A stretch of DNA of 14,103 nt from DASZHA01 sp049644325 (GCA_049644325.1 JBARRR010000105.1:1-14103), one strand, 5' to 3'. Counted from the first letter of the stretch, positions 6,372 through 13,910 are shown. Translations and numbers: made by a program. The notes: generated from the sequence alone by a model not told the origin.

Positions 6372-7253
6372 ATGAGCCAATTGGCGCAGCAGGTGGTCAG
6401 CGGCCTGGCGACGGGCGGGATCTTCGCGAGTCTCGCCCTCGCCCTGGTCCTGATCTACAGCTCGATGCAGGTGGTGAACTTCGCCCAGGGCGAGATGGCC
6501 ATGTTGACGACCTTCGTCGCCTGGCAGCTCACCCAGGTGGGCCTGCCACTGTGGCTGGCTTTCAGTGCTGCGGTGGCGATTGCCTTTGTCGGCGGAGTCG
6601 TCCTGGAACGCGTGATCATCCGCCCCGTGGAGGGATCGTCGCCGCTGACGATCGTGGTGGTCACGCTCGGTCTGCTGATCGCCTTCAACGGCATAGCCGG
6701 CTACATCTGGGGCTACGTGGTCAAGCCATTTCCCAGTCTGTTTCCGTCGAGCCCGATCAGCATCGGCGGGGTCAACTTCTCCCTGCAGGACATCGGGATC
6801 ATTGCGGTCTCCCTGGGCGTGCTGGGCCTGCTGTCACTGTTCCTGCAGCGGACCCGCCTCGGATTGGCGCTGCGCTCGGCAGCGCAGTATCCCGAAACCA
6901 GCCGCCTCCTTGGGGTACGCGTCGGCTGGATGCTGGCCCTGGGCTGGGGGATGGCTGCCGCGGTTGGAGCGGTGAGCGGAATCATGGTTGCGCCGGTGGT
7001 CTTCCTCGATCCCAACATGATGCAGAACATCCTGGTTTACGCCTTCGCCGCGGCCGTCCTGGGCGGCATCGACAAGCCGCTGGGTGCGGTTGTCGGTGGC
7101 CTGATCGTGGGCGTGTTGGTCAACCTTGCAGGAACCTATGTCCCCGTTGTTGGCGGGGACATGCGTCTGGTGCTGGCGCTCGCCCTGATCGTCGTTGTCT
7201 TGCTGGTCCGGCCGGCGGGACTGTTCGGGCGCAGGTCGGTGCACCGAGTGTGA
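6372..7253 (+). CDS. livH: Liv-type ABC transporter permease (LivH-like)
   Basis: A 293-residue integral membrane protein with about eight hydrophobic segments. The N-terminal GLATGGIFASLALALVLIY followed by VNFAQGEMAML (NFAQGE at 36-41) is the hallmark of LivH permeases. The C-terminal part contains AFAAAVLGGIDKPLGAVVGG, and the end VRPAGLFGRR is also typical. The open frame extends further upstream to 6321 inside the LivF-like gene, but ATG 6372 gives the standard LivH N-terminus and lies 13 nt after the LivF stop, so I use it. Any Shine-Dalgarno sequence is weak. With the LivM-like protein it would form the heterodimeric pore. The fold is certain; the substrate is not shown by this gene. 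Confidence 0.93.
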   Translation: MSQLAQQVVSGLATGGIFASLALALVLIYSSMQVVNFAQGEMAMLTTFVAWQLTQVGLPLWLAFSAAVAIAFVGGVVLERVIIRPVEGSSPLTIVVVTLGLLIAFNGIAGYIWGYVVKPFPSLFPSSPISIGGVNFSLQDIGIIAVSLGVLGLLSLFLQRTRLGLALRSAAQYPETSRLLGVRVGWMLALGWGMAAAVGAVSGIMVAPVVFLDPNMMQNILVYAFAAAVLGGIDKPLGAVVGGLIVGVLVNLAGTYVPVVGGDMRLVLALALIVVVLLVRPAGLFGRRSVHRV

Positions 7254-7266
7254 ACCGGTGGATGTG

Positions 7267-8259
7267 ATGTGGCGTCTGCTCAGCCGTCCGGGGGTCGGGT
7301 TGGTCGCTGTTGTCGCGGTTGCCCTGGGGGCGATGGTCGTGCTCCCGAGTTACGCGACCTTCCAGTTGACGTACGTGGCCATATTCGCGATCGCCATCCT
7401 TGGCCTCAACCTGCTGACCGGCTTCAACGGACAGGTCTCATTGGGCCATGGCGCTTTCATGGCGGTGGGCGCCTACACGACGGGCATCCTCGCGGGGCAC
7501 CTGGGCTGGCCCCTGCTGCTGACCATCCCGCTGGCCGGCCTGGTCAGCGGCGGGCTGGGACTCGCCCTGGGGGTGCCGGCGGTGCGCCTCTCCGGCCTCT
7601 ACCTGGCCCTGGCGACCTTCGCCCTGGCGGTGTCTGTCCCCACGATCGTCCGAAAATTCGGCGACATAACCGGCGGTTCGCGAGGCATCCTCCTTCCCTC
7701 CATAATCCTGCCCCGGGACGTCGATCCCTCGTCCATCGGCCTGGACTCGACGGACATCCTGTACCTCCTGGTGCTGGCCATCGCCGTGTTCCTGTTCTGG
7801 TTTGCCTCAAACCTGGTCCGCAGCGGAACCGGCAGAGCGCTGATGGCGATCCGTGAGGGTGAGCTGGCCGCTGCCTCCTTTGGCGTCAACCTGAGCGCCT
7901 ACAAGGCCCTGGCGTTTGGCCTCAGTGCGTTCTACGCCGGGGTGGCGGGGTCACTGCTGGCGATAGCAACCACGTTCATCGCGCCCGACGGCTTCGCCGC
8001 GACGTTGTCGATCTCCCTCCTGGTGGGCGCCGTGGTCGGTGGGCTGGGGTCACTCTGGGGTCCCGCGTTGGGAGGGTTCCTGGTCGTGTTCCTGCCGATC
8101 TACGCGCAGCAGATCTCCCAGGCCGCGCCGTCGGTCGCGTACGGCGTGATCCTGATCCTGGTCGTCTTTCTGATGCCCAGGGGCGTGAGCGGGCTGATCG
8201 GCTCGGGTTTGGGCCGCCTGCGTTTGTTGACGCGCCGGTGGGCGGCACGGCAACCTTAG
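7267..8259 (+). CDS. livM: Liv-type ABC transporter permease (LivM-like)
   Basis: A 330-residue membrane protein. GLNLLTGFNGQVSLGHGAF (about 46-64) is the LivM counterpart of the LivH NFAQGE region, and GRALMAIREGELAAASFGVN is the cytoplasmic loop that contacts the ATPases. Late segments FGLSAFYAGVAGSLLA and LLVGAVVGGLGSLWGPALGG are also characteristic, and it ends with a basic cytoplasmic tail (RLRLLTRRWAAR). ATG 7267 is 13 nt after the LivH stop with GGTGG about 5 nt upstream; GTG 7258 and 7264 are in-frame alternatives, and the open frame extends to 7195 inside livH without supporting family similarity. It completes a five-part importer. The gene ends 25 nt before the acyl-CoA ligase start, with a strong ribosome-binding site in between. 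Confidence 0.93.
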   Translation: MWRLLSRPGVGLVAVVAVALGAMVVLPSYATFQLTYVAIFAIAILGLNLLTGFNGQVSLGHGAFMAVGAYTTGILAGHLGWPLLLTIPLAGLVSGGLGLALGVPAVRLSGLYLALATFALAVSVPTIVRKFGDITGGSRGILLPSIILPRDVDPSSIGLDSTDILYLLVLAIAVFLFWFASNLVRSGTGRALMAIREGELAAASFGVNLSAYKALAFGLSAFYAGVAGSLLAIATTFIAPDGFAATLSISLLVGAVVGGLGSLWGPALGGFLVVFLPIYAQQISQAAPSVAYGVILILVVFLMPRGVSGLIGSGLGRLRLLTRRWAARQP

Positions 8260-8284
8260 AGATCTTGCTAAGGAGGAAATCGAG

Positions 8285-9850
8285 TTGACTTTCAAGAGCC
8301 CGCATCCCGACATCACCATCCCTTCGACGCACCTGACTCCTTTCGTGTTTCGGCATGCCGAGCGCCTCGCCGACAAGCCCGCGATCGTGGACGTCGCAAG
8401 CGGCCGTGCCTACACCTACGGGCAGCTCTTGGCGGACGCACGGCGCCTGGCCGCGGGACTGCATCGGGACGGGTTCAACAAGGGTGACGTGGTCGCGATG
8501 ATGACGCCGAACATACTCGAGTACCCGATCGTCTTCCATGGTGTCGCCCTCGCCGGTGGCGCAACCACCACGCTCAACCCGCTGTACACCGCGGGGGAGA
8601 TCGCGACCCAGCTGAAGGATTCGGGGGCACGCATCCTGGTCACCATCCCGGCCCTCGCGGACAAGGCCAGGGAGGCCGCCAAGGAGGCAGGAGTCGAGCG
8701 CGTGGTGGGCATCGGTGGTGGCGAGGGGCTGGAAGCGTTCAGCGACCTCCTGTCAGACGACGAGGTTCCCGATGTCGCCGTCGACCCTGCCGAGGACGTC
8801 GTCGCCCTGCCGTACTCCAGCGGCACGACCGGTTTCTCGAAGGGCGTGATGCTGACCCATCGCAACCTGGTGGCCAACATCCTGCAGCAGGAGCAGGCGC
8901 ACCGCATCACGGAGGCCGAGTCGATCATCGCGTTTCTGCCTTTCTTCCATATCTACGGGATGCAGGTGCTGATGAACACCGCGCTGTACCAGGGCGCGAC
9001 CTTGCTTTCCATGGAACGCTTCGACCTCGAGCAGTACCTGAGGACGATCCAGGAGTACCGACCCAAACGGATCTACATCGTCCCGCCAGTTGCGCTGGCA
9101 CTGGCCAAGCACCCGATGGTCGCCGACTACGACCTCTCCAGCGTCGAAATCGCGTTCTCCGGTGCGGCGCCGCTGGATGGCGAGACGGCCCAGGCCTGCG
9201 GCGCGCGCGTCGGCTGCACTGTGATCCAGGGCTACGGGCTGACCGAGACCAGCCCCGTGACCCATTCCGTTCTCGACGACGCCACCAACGTCGTGCCGGG
9301 GTCGATCGGGGCGGCGCTTCCCAACACCGAGGTCAAGGTCATCGATATCGAGACTGGCGAGGAGCTTGGGGAGGGCCAGGACGGAGAGCTCTGGATCCGC
9401 GGCGCACAGATCATGAAGGGCTACCTCAACAACCCCGCAGCGACGGCGGCGTGCATCGACGCTGACGGCTTCTTCCACACCGGGGATATCGGGCACATCG
9501 ATGATCGCGGTGAGTACTTCATCGTCGATCGCCTCAAGGAGCTGATTAAGTACAAGGGGTTGCAGGTCGCCCCGGCCGAGCTCGAGGCGGTTCTGATCTC
9601 TCACCCCAAGGTGACCGATGCGGCGGTGATCGGCATCCCGGACGAGGAGGCCGGCGAGGTGCCCAAGGGATTCGTGGTCCTTAGCGAAGAGCTGGACCCG
9701 CAGGAGGTCATGGACTATGTCGCCGAGCGGGTCGCGCCGCACAAGAAGCTTCGGCGCCTTGAGATTGTCGACGAGATACCGAAGTCGGCCTCGGGCAAGA
9801 TCCTCAGGCGGCTCCTTCGCGACCGGGAAGCCGCTGCGATCGAGGCCTGA
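8285..9850 (+). CDS. AMP-dependent acyl-CoA synthetase/ligase (4-coumarate-CoA ligase-like)
   Basis: A full-length 521-residue member of the ANL superfamily, which converts a carboxylic acid, ATP and CoA into acyl-CoA with AMP and pyrophosphate. Motifs: P-loop SSGTTGFSKG (178-187), LPFFHIYGM (218-226), GYGLTET (316-322), GELWIRG (367-373), TGD (399-401), VDRLKELIKYKG (414-425), and the C-terminal catalytic lysine 505 in PKSASGKILRR. FFHIYGM, GAAPLDGE and GELWIRG resemble 4-coumarate:CoA ligases and medium-chain fatty acid ligases; the exact acid cannot be told. TTG 8285 is supported by AAGGAGGA (8270-8277) 7 nt upstream. No signal peptide, so it is cytoplasmic. Its place as last gene of the Liv-type importer cluster suggests that it activates the imported acid and traps it as CoA ester. 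Confidence 0.93.
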   Translation: MTFKSPHPDITIPSTHLTPFVFRHAERLADKPAIVDVASGRAYTYGQLLADARRLAAGLHRDGFNKGDVVAMMTPNILEYPIVFHGVALAGGATTTLNPLYTAGEIATQLKDSGARILVTIPALADKAREAAKEAGVERVVGIGGGEGLEAFSDLLSDDEVPDVAVDPAEDVVALPYSSGTTGFSKGVMLTHRNLVANILQQEQAHRITEAESIIAFLPFFHIYGMQVLMNTALYQGATLLSMERFDLEQYLRTIQEYRPKRIYIVPPVALALAKHPMVADYDLSSVEIAFSGAAPLDGETAQACGARVGCTVIQGYGLTETSPVTHSVLDDATNVVPGSIGAALPNTEVKVIDIETGEELGEGQDGELWIRGAQIMKGYLNNPAATAACIDADGFFHTGDIGHIDDRGEYFIVDRLKELIKYKGLQVAPAELEAVLISHPKVTDAAVIGIPDEEAGEVPKGFVVLSEELDPQEVMDYVAERVAPHKKLRRLEIVDEIPKSASGKILRRLLRDREAAAIEA

Positions 9851-9874
9851 GGGAGGCCCGGTCCGCCTTAGGCC
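9844..9874. terminator. hairpin spanning both stop codons of convergent genes
   Basis: GGCCTGAGG (9844-9852) pairs with CCTTAGGCC (9866-9874), nine pairs with one G-U and a 13-nt loop. The left arm contains the ligase TGA, and the right arm contains the ROK gene's stop (TTA on the plus strand). Two genes converge here with only 17 nt between them, so a shared bidirectional terminator is expected, but neither side has a T-run. On the minus-strand RNA the G-U becomes an A-C mismatch. Confidence 0.45.
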
Positions 9875-11070
9875 ACGACCTCCAGGGTGGCGCCCGCCTG
9901 GCTGCCCTGCTCCCTGCCGCGAAGGATCAGGGCGATGGCGCCGAGGACCTCGGCGCGTTCGTGAAGAAGGCCGGGAACCACGTCAACGTCCGCTGCGGCC
10001 GAGGGGATCGCGGCCCGCTGCAAAGCGTCTCGAATCGGACTGACGAGCAGCTCTCCCGCCATCCCCAGGTCTCCTCCGACCACGATCCGTTCCGGGTTGA
10101 ACAGGTTGCATAGGGTCGCCGCGGCGGAGCCGATGGCCGTGCCGGCGTCGGCGATGACCCGACGGCAGGCGGCGTCCCCGGCCTCGGCCTTGACCAGCAC
10201 CTCATGGAGGGTGAGAGGGCCGAGCGCCGGCCGGAGCAGCTCGAGCAGCGCCGATGCGCCGACCAGCGTCTCCAGGCAGCCACGATTGCCGCAGCGGCAG
10301 ACCGGCCCATTGGGGTCGATGATGGTGTGGCCAATCTCCCCGGCGGTTCCACCGGCGCCGCGAAACTGGCGGCCGTCCAGGATCAGCCCGGCGCCGATGC
10401 CGGTCGCCACCTTCAGGTAGGCAACATTGGCGCAGCCAACCGCTGCTCCCCATGTCCACTCCGCAAGGGCTCCGAGGTTGGCGTCGTTGTCAACGTGCAC
10501 CGGGAGTCCGAGCCTCTGGGTCATGGCCGGCTCGGCCCGGATCCCCACCCATCCCGGCAGGATCGTCGAGGAGCCAAGCTCCCCGGACACCTGGTTGACC
10601 GGGCCGGGCAGGCCCATCCCCACGCCCACGACTGCCGAGCGCGCAACGGCCGCCTCTTCCAGCACCTCCTGGACCAGGCCGGCGGCGACCTCCATGCCGC
10701 GGGCGGCGTTGTGGTCGGGATCCATCTCCAGTGTCCGTTCGGCAAGGATCTGATGACCGAGGTCGGCGAGCGCTACGCGGAGGTGGCGCTTGCCGAAGTC
10801 GATTCCAAGGGCAGCTCCTGCGGAGCGATCGAGGCGAACAATCAATGGAGGCCTACCGGTGTGGCCAGTTGGGACTCGCGTGCGGTCGAGCGCTTCCTCA
10901 ACGACATAGCCCTCGGAGAGCAGGTCGTTTAGCACCGCCGAGACCGTCGCGCGAGAGAGCGACAAGTGGCGGCTGATCTCTGCGCGCGACATCGGGCCCT
11001 GGTGCCGCAGCACACCCACGATTCGCTCCCGACTCGTAAGCCGGCGCGAGCTACCTACATCCGCGCCCAT
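9868..11070 (-). CDS. ROK family transcriptional regulator (NagC/XylR type)
   Basis: A 400-residue protein on the minus strand. Residues about 10-60 form a winged helix (LTSRERIVGVLRHQG, SRAEISRHLSLSRATVSAVL, SEGYVVEE). The rest is a ROK sugar-kinase-like domain with GIDFGKRH (89-96), the DNDAN motif (194-198), GEIGH (244-248) and the ROK zinc motif CRCGNRGCLE (258-267), in which Cys258, Cys260, Cys265 and His248 would bind zinc. The HTH makes it a regulator rather than a kinase; XylR and NagC relatives release DNA on binding a sugar or phosphosugar. The start is ATG at 11070-11068, with only a weak CAGGG upstream. It is divergent from the GH3 gene and a sugar-binding lipoprotein, so it probably controls them in response to a sugar released by GH3. 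The inducer is unknown; xylose or glucose-type sugars are plausible. Confidence 0.93.
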   Translation of the reverse strand: MGADVGSSRRLTSRERIVGVLRHQGPMSRAEISRHLSLSRATVSAVLNDLLSEGYVVEEALDRTRVPTGHTGRPPLIVRLDRSAGAALGIDFGKRHLRVALADLGHQILAERTLEMDPDHNAARGMEVAAGLVQEVLEEAAVARSAVVGVGMGLPGPVNQVSGELGSSTILPGWVGIRAEPAMTQRLGLPVHVDNDANLGALAEWTWGAAVGCANVAYLKVATGIGAGLILDGRQFRGAGGTAGEIGHTIIDPNGPVCRCGNRGCLETLVGASALLELLRPALGPLTLHEVLVKAEAGDAACRRVIADAGTAIGSAAATLCNLFNPERIVVGGDLGMAGELLVSPIRDALQRAAIPSAAADVDVVPGLLHERAEVLGAIALILRGREQGSQAGATLEVVA

Positions 11071-11099
11071 CGACCATGTACCCTGAGCAGCGCTTCATT

Positions 11100-11109
11100 T
11101 TGACGTCAA
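11100..11109. promoter_or_regulatory. perfect palindrome, candidate ROK operator
   Basis: TTGACGTCAA is a perfect 10-bp palindrome 30 nt upstream of the ROK start codon, inside the region expected to hold that gene's promoter. It could serve in autoregulation, but ROK operators vary widely, and a TTGAC core also resembles a -35 box on either strand. Confidence 0.35.
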
Positions 11110-11215
11110 GCTGAACAGTCCACCCCTTGTTCTTTCTGTCCAGTGTATAGCGAAAGGCCGCATTTGCTCACGGTAGTTTTAAGTGCGCCTGTCTTTGCGA
11201 TATGTGCCATTGCTC

Positions 11216-11227
11216 GGCGGTTCCGCC
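11216..11227. promoter_or_regulatory. GC inverted repeat upstream of the GH3 promoter
   Basis: GGCGG (11216-11220) and CCGCC (11223-11227) are inverted around TT, 17 nt before the -35 box of the GH3 promoter. The centre is too tight for an RNA hairpin, so a protein-binding site is the more likely reading. Short GC repeats arise often by chance in this DNA. Confidence 0.25.
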
Positions 11228-11244
11228 AGACTTTCGCTTGTTAC

Positions 11245-11273
11245 TTGACATAAGTGTTGGGTGCGAGTAGATT
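11245..11273 (+). promoter_or_regulatory. promoter of the GH3 gene
   Basis: TTGACA (11245-11250) is a perfect -35 box, followed after 17 nt by TAGATT (11268-11273), with four of six -10 matches. Transcription should begin near 11280, giving a leader of about 75-100 nt. A weak inverted repeat ACTT (11243-11246) / AAGT (11252-11255) overlaps the -35. The promoter position excludes GTG 11261 as the GH3 start codon. Confidence 0.65.
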
Positions 11274-11298
11274 ACGTCACTTCAGGGGAGGCATGCGG

Positions 11299-11337
11299 TG
11301 GTGGGGAGCCACCAGGTCTCAGAAGGGCCCGCGCGGG
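11299..11337 (+). other. structured 5' leader of the GH3 message
   Basis: TGGTGG (11299-11304) and CCACCA (11309-11314) form a 6-bp stem with a GGAG tetraloop. It is followed by the perfect palindrome CCCGCGCGGG (11328-11337) just before the AGGAGA ribosome-binding site. The loop GGAG resembles a Shine-Dalgarno core, but no start codon follows at a proper distance. It matches no riboswitch class I know. Confidence 0.3.
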
Positions 11338-11353
11338 GTGTAGGAGAGTCGCA

Positions 11354-13810
11354 TTGGGGAATGGTGGTGTCGCCGGGATGATCCGGTCGCCTTTAGGTCG
11401 AGCCGGCCGCGTCGCGCTGGCCGGGCTCCTGGCTGCGACCGCGATGCCGGCCACCATGGGGATCACGTCACTTCCAGCGCGGGCGGCGGGCTGCAGCGCC
11501 TGGATGGACACCAGCAAGACCCCAGACCAGCGGACCGCTGCCTTGCTGGCGGTGATGACCAACGCTCAGAAGGCGACGCTGACGCAGTTCCAGGACGCGA
11601 TCTTCGTGCACGGCGGCGCCGCCGGCTTCATCGCCGGGAACTCCAGCCTCTGCATCCCCGACCTGGTCCTCAACGACGCCGGCCAGGGGGTGGGGGATGC
11701 GATGCTGGCCACCACCGCCTTCCCGTCGCCGATTTCGCAGGCTGCCAGCTGGGACACCGCAATGCAGCAGACCTTCGGCGCCGCGCTCGGCAACCAGGCG
11801 TGGAACCGTGGCGTCAACGTCCAGCTGGCGCCGGCCATTGAAACCAACCGGGTGCCGGTCAACGGCCGCAACTTCGAGTACTTCAGTGAGGACCCCTACC
11901 TCTCAGGCCAGGTCGGTGCCGCCGCCAGTCGCGGCATCCAGTCGCAGCACGTGGTCGCAACCCTCAAGCACTACATCGCCAATAGCCAGGAGATCGATCG
12001 CAACTTCAACTCCTCGGACGTGGACGAGCGCACGCTGCATGAGATCTACCTGCCGCAGTACGAGGCGGCCATCCAGCAGGGTGGCGCTGGTTCGGTGATG
12101 TGCTCCTACAACCGGATCAACAGCGTCCACGCGTGCGAGAACTACGACACCCTGACGACCTACCTCAAGCAGCAGATCGGGTTCCAGGGATTTGTCATGT
12201 CCGACTGGGGCGCCATGTACTCCACAGCTGCCTCCGCCAACAACGGGAACGACATGGAGATGAACGCCGTATCGCCGACGTACTTCGGCTCAACCCTGGT
12301 CACGGCGGTCCAGAACAACCAGGTCAGCCAGGCCCGCCTTGACGACATGGCCAGGCGGATCCTTCGCGAGATGTTCGCCGTCGGGCTCTTCGATCATCCC
12401 CCGACGCCGGAACCCGCGGCCCAGGCCTCGGTTGTCGACACCCCGGCCGCCAACACCCTGGCCGGTCAGATCGCTGCCGAGGGGATCGTCCTGCTCAAGA
12501 ACCAGGACGCCATCCTGCCGCTGCCGGCACCGACGAAGCGAATTGCGGCCATCGGCGGCCCAGCAGGCCTACCGGGGGCGCTTTATACGTACAACGGGGC
12601 CGGCAGCAGCCACATCCCAGAGGCCGGGTTCAAGCCGAACGTGATCAGCCCTTATGTGGGGATGTTGAGCCTGGGCGCCACCAAGTCCGACCTGGTCACT
12701 TATGCCGACGGCAGTGGGCCGGCGTTCGCCGACGCGATCGCGGCGGCCACCGCGGCAGATGTCGCTGTCGTCTTTGTCTACGACGCGTCCGGTGAGGGCC
12801 AGGATCGGGCCAGTATGTCGCTGCCCCCCAACGGGACCAACTGCGTCTTTCTCGCCTGCATCCAGGGGGTGGGCTACAACCAGGACGCCCTGGTAGAGGC
12901 GGTGGCCAATGCCAACCCCAACACCGTGGTTGTGCTGGAGACCGGCGCGCCGGCGCTGATGCCGTGGGTGAACAAGGTAAAGGGTGTGGTGGAAGCGTGG
13001 TACCCGGGGCAGGACGAGGGCGACGCCATCGCCTCGGTTTTGTTCGGCGACGTGAATCCCTCGGGCAAGCTGCCGCAGACCTTCCCCAAGTCGGCAGCTC
13101 AGGTGCCGCTCCTATCCAACCCCAGCCAGTACCCCGGTGTGACCGTTGCCGGCGACGCCGTCGGCAAACACTCGCGGTACACGGAGGGCCTGGAGGTCGG
13201 GTATCGCTGGTACGACGCCCATGGCGTCGAGCCGCTCTTCCCATTCGGCCACGGACTCTCGTACACGACGTTCAACTACAGCAACCTGCAGGTGGTGTCG
13301 GCGCCGTCCGCCAGCGGCCTCGCCCAGGTGGCGTTCGATGTCACCAACAGCGGCAGCAAGGCGGGCGCGGAAGTGGCTCAGCTCTATGTCGGGGCGCCTC
13401 CCAACAACTACGCCGGCGAGCCGGTGAAGGCGCTCCGTGGCTATGACCGGGTGGCGCTGGCGCCGGGGCAGACGCAGCACGTCACCCTCCCGGTCAACTC
13501 GCGCGCGGTGTCCTACTGGGACAGTGGGTCGCACGGCTGGCAGGTCGAGAACGGCTGCCATCCGGTCCTCGTCGGCAGCTCCTCGCGCGACATCCGCCTG
13601 CAGGCATCGGGGCTCAACCAGGGCCTGCAGAGCTGCGCCAGCGCGGCGACCACCTCGCAATCCGGTTCGGGCTTGCCCAACACCGCTGCCTCAGGCTCGC
13701 CCCTGACCGAGATCTCGGTCGTCGCCGCCCTGGGGATCCTGGGGGGCATGCTCCGCTGGCGTCGTCGCCATCAGCGCGGAGCCCTGACAAAAGCGCAGGG
13801 GCGGCGCTGA
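11354..13810 (+). CDS. secreted glycoside hydrolase family 3 (beta-glucosidase/xylosidase type) with C-terminal sorting-like signal
   Basis: About 818 residues from TTG 11354, which has AGGAGA (11342-11347) 6 nt upstream; ATG 11378, eight codons later with no good ribosome-binding site, is the alternative. A signal peptide (GRAGRVALAGLLAAT, cleavage near PARAAG) is followed by a GH3 N-terminal barrel (about 60-340), a GH3 C-terminal domain (about 375-610) and an Fn3-like domain (about 650-720). The likely nucleophile is Asp284 in GFVMSDWG (codon 12203-12205); the likely acid/base is Glu481 in GEGQDR (codon 12794-12796). KHY, NGRNFEYFSEDP and FPFGHGLSYT are further family motifs. After a Ser/Thr linker come LPNTA (774-778), a hydrophobic segment and RWRRRHQR, resembling a sortase signal or membrane anchor. 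It probably removes beta-linked sugars from plant or microbial oligosaccharides at the cell surface, feeding the adjacent sugar transporter. The exact linkage is unknown. Confidence 0.9.
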   Translation: MGNGGVAGMIRSPLGRAGRVALAGLLAATAMPATMGITSLPARAAGCSAWMDTSKTPDQRTAALLAVMTNAQKATLTQFQDAIFVHGGAAGFIAGNSSLCIPDLVLNDAGQGVGDAMLATTAFPSPISQAASWDTAMQQTFGAALGNQAWNRGVNVQLAPAIETNRVPVNGRNFEYFSEDPYLSGQVGAAASRGIQSQHVVATLKHYIANSQEIDRNFNSSDVDERTLHEIYLPQYEAAIQQGGAGSVMCSYNRINSVHACENYDTLTTYLKQQIGFQGFVMSDWGAMYSTAASANNGNDMEMNAVSPTYFGSTLVTAVQNNQVSQARLDDMARRILREMFAVGLFDHPPTPEPAAQASVVDTPAANTLAGQIAAEGIVLLKNQDAILPLPAPTKRIAAIGGPAGLPGALYTYNGAGSSHIPEAGFKPNVISPYVGMLSLGATKSDLVTYADGSGPAFADAIAAATAADVAVVFVYDASGEGQDRASMSLPPNGTNCVFLACIQGVGYNQDALVEAVANANPNTVVVLETGAPALMPWVNKVKGVVEAWYPGQDEGDAIASVLFGDVNPSGKLPQTFPKSAAQVPLLSNPSQYPGVTVAGDAVGKHSRYTEGLEVGYRWYDAHGVEPLFPFGHGLSYTTFNYSNLQVVSAPSASGLAQVAFDVTNSGSKAGAEVAQLYVGAPPNNYAGEPVKALRGYDRVALAPGQTQHVTLPVNSRAVSYWDSGSHGWQVENGCHPVLVGSSSRDIRLQASGLNQGLQSCASAATTSQSGSGLPNTAASGSPLTEISVVAALGILGGMLRWRRRHQRGALTKAQGRR

Positions 13811-13865
13811 TCGGCGGGCGGGTCGCGCCGCGGGCGCAAGACCGACAGATCCCAATGTCAATCGA

Positions 13866-13892
13866 GGGCCGGTCCGACGACTAGGCCGGCCC
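13866..13892 (+). terminator. stem-loop between GH3 and sugar-binding-protein genes
   Basis: GGGCCGG (13866-13872) pairs with CCGGCCC (13886-13892), extendable inward by a G-U and a C-G pair. No T-run follows. It lies 18 nt before the next start codon, so it may act as an intercistronic stabiliser or partial terminator. A smaller GCGCC-GCG-GGCGC repeat (13825-13837) precedes it. The 100-nt gap shows no clear promoter, so the two genes may be cotranscribed. Confidence 0.4.
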
Positions 13893-13910
13893 CAAACACT
13901 AGGAGGAGTC

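Larger units (their letters stand above)
11071..11353. other. divergent control region between ROK regulator and GH3 gene
   Basis: About 280 nt with no gene, visibly more AT-rich than the flanking genes. It holds a perfect 10-bp palindrome TTGACGTCAA (11100-11109), a GGCGG-TT-CCGCC inverted repeat (11216-11227), a strong rightward promoter (11245-11273) and a structured leader (11299-11337). The palindromes are the natural candidates for ROK binding. I could not find a convincing leftward promoter for the ROK gene. Confidence 0.6.

Noticed and set aside
7195..7266. Upstream extension of the LivM-like gene into livH
   Set aside because: The extra 24 residues are Cys/Arg-rich shadow sequence of the LivH C-terminus; family similarity starts near MWRLL at 7267.
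8753..9742. 329-codon minus-strand open frame inside the acyl-CoA ligase gene
   Set aside because: Antisense shadow of a gene with every ANL motif intact; the product is His/Asp/Gly-rich and low in complexity, without domains.
10204..10932. 242-codon plus-strand open frame opposite the ROK gene
   Set aside because: Shadow of the ROK coding frame, whose zinc motif, HTH and kinase-like motifs are convincing.
11261..11353. GTG 11261 as the start of the GH3 gene
   Set aside because: It falls between the -35 and -10 boxes of the predicted promoter and would place about 40 non-hydrophobic residues before the signal peptide. TTG 11354 or ATG 11378 fits better.
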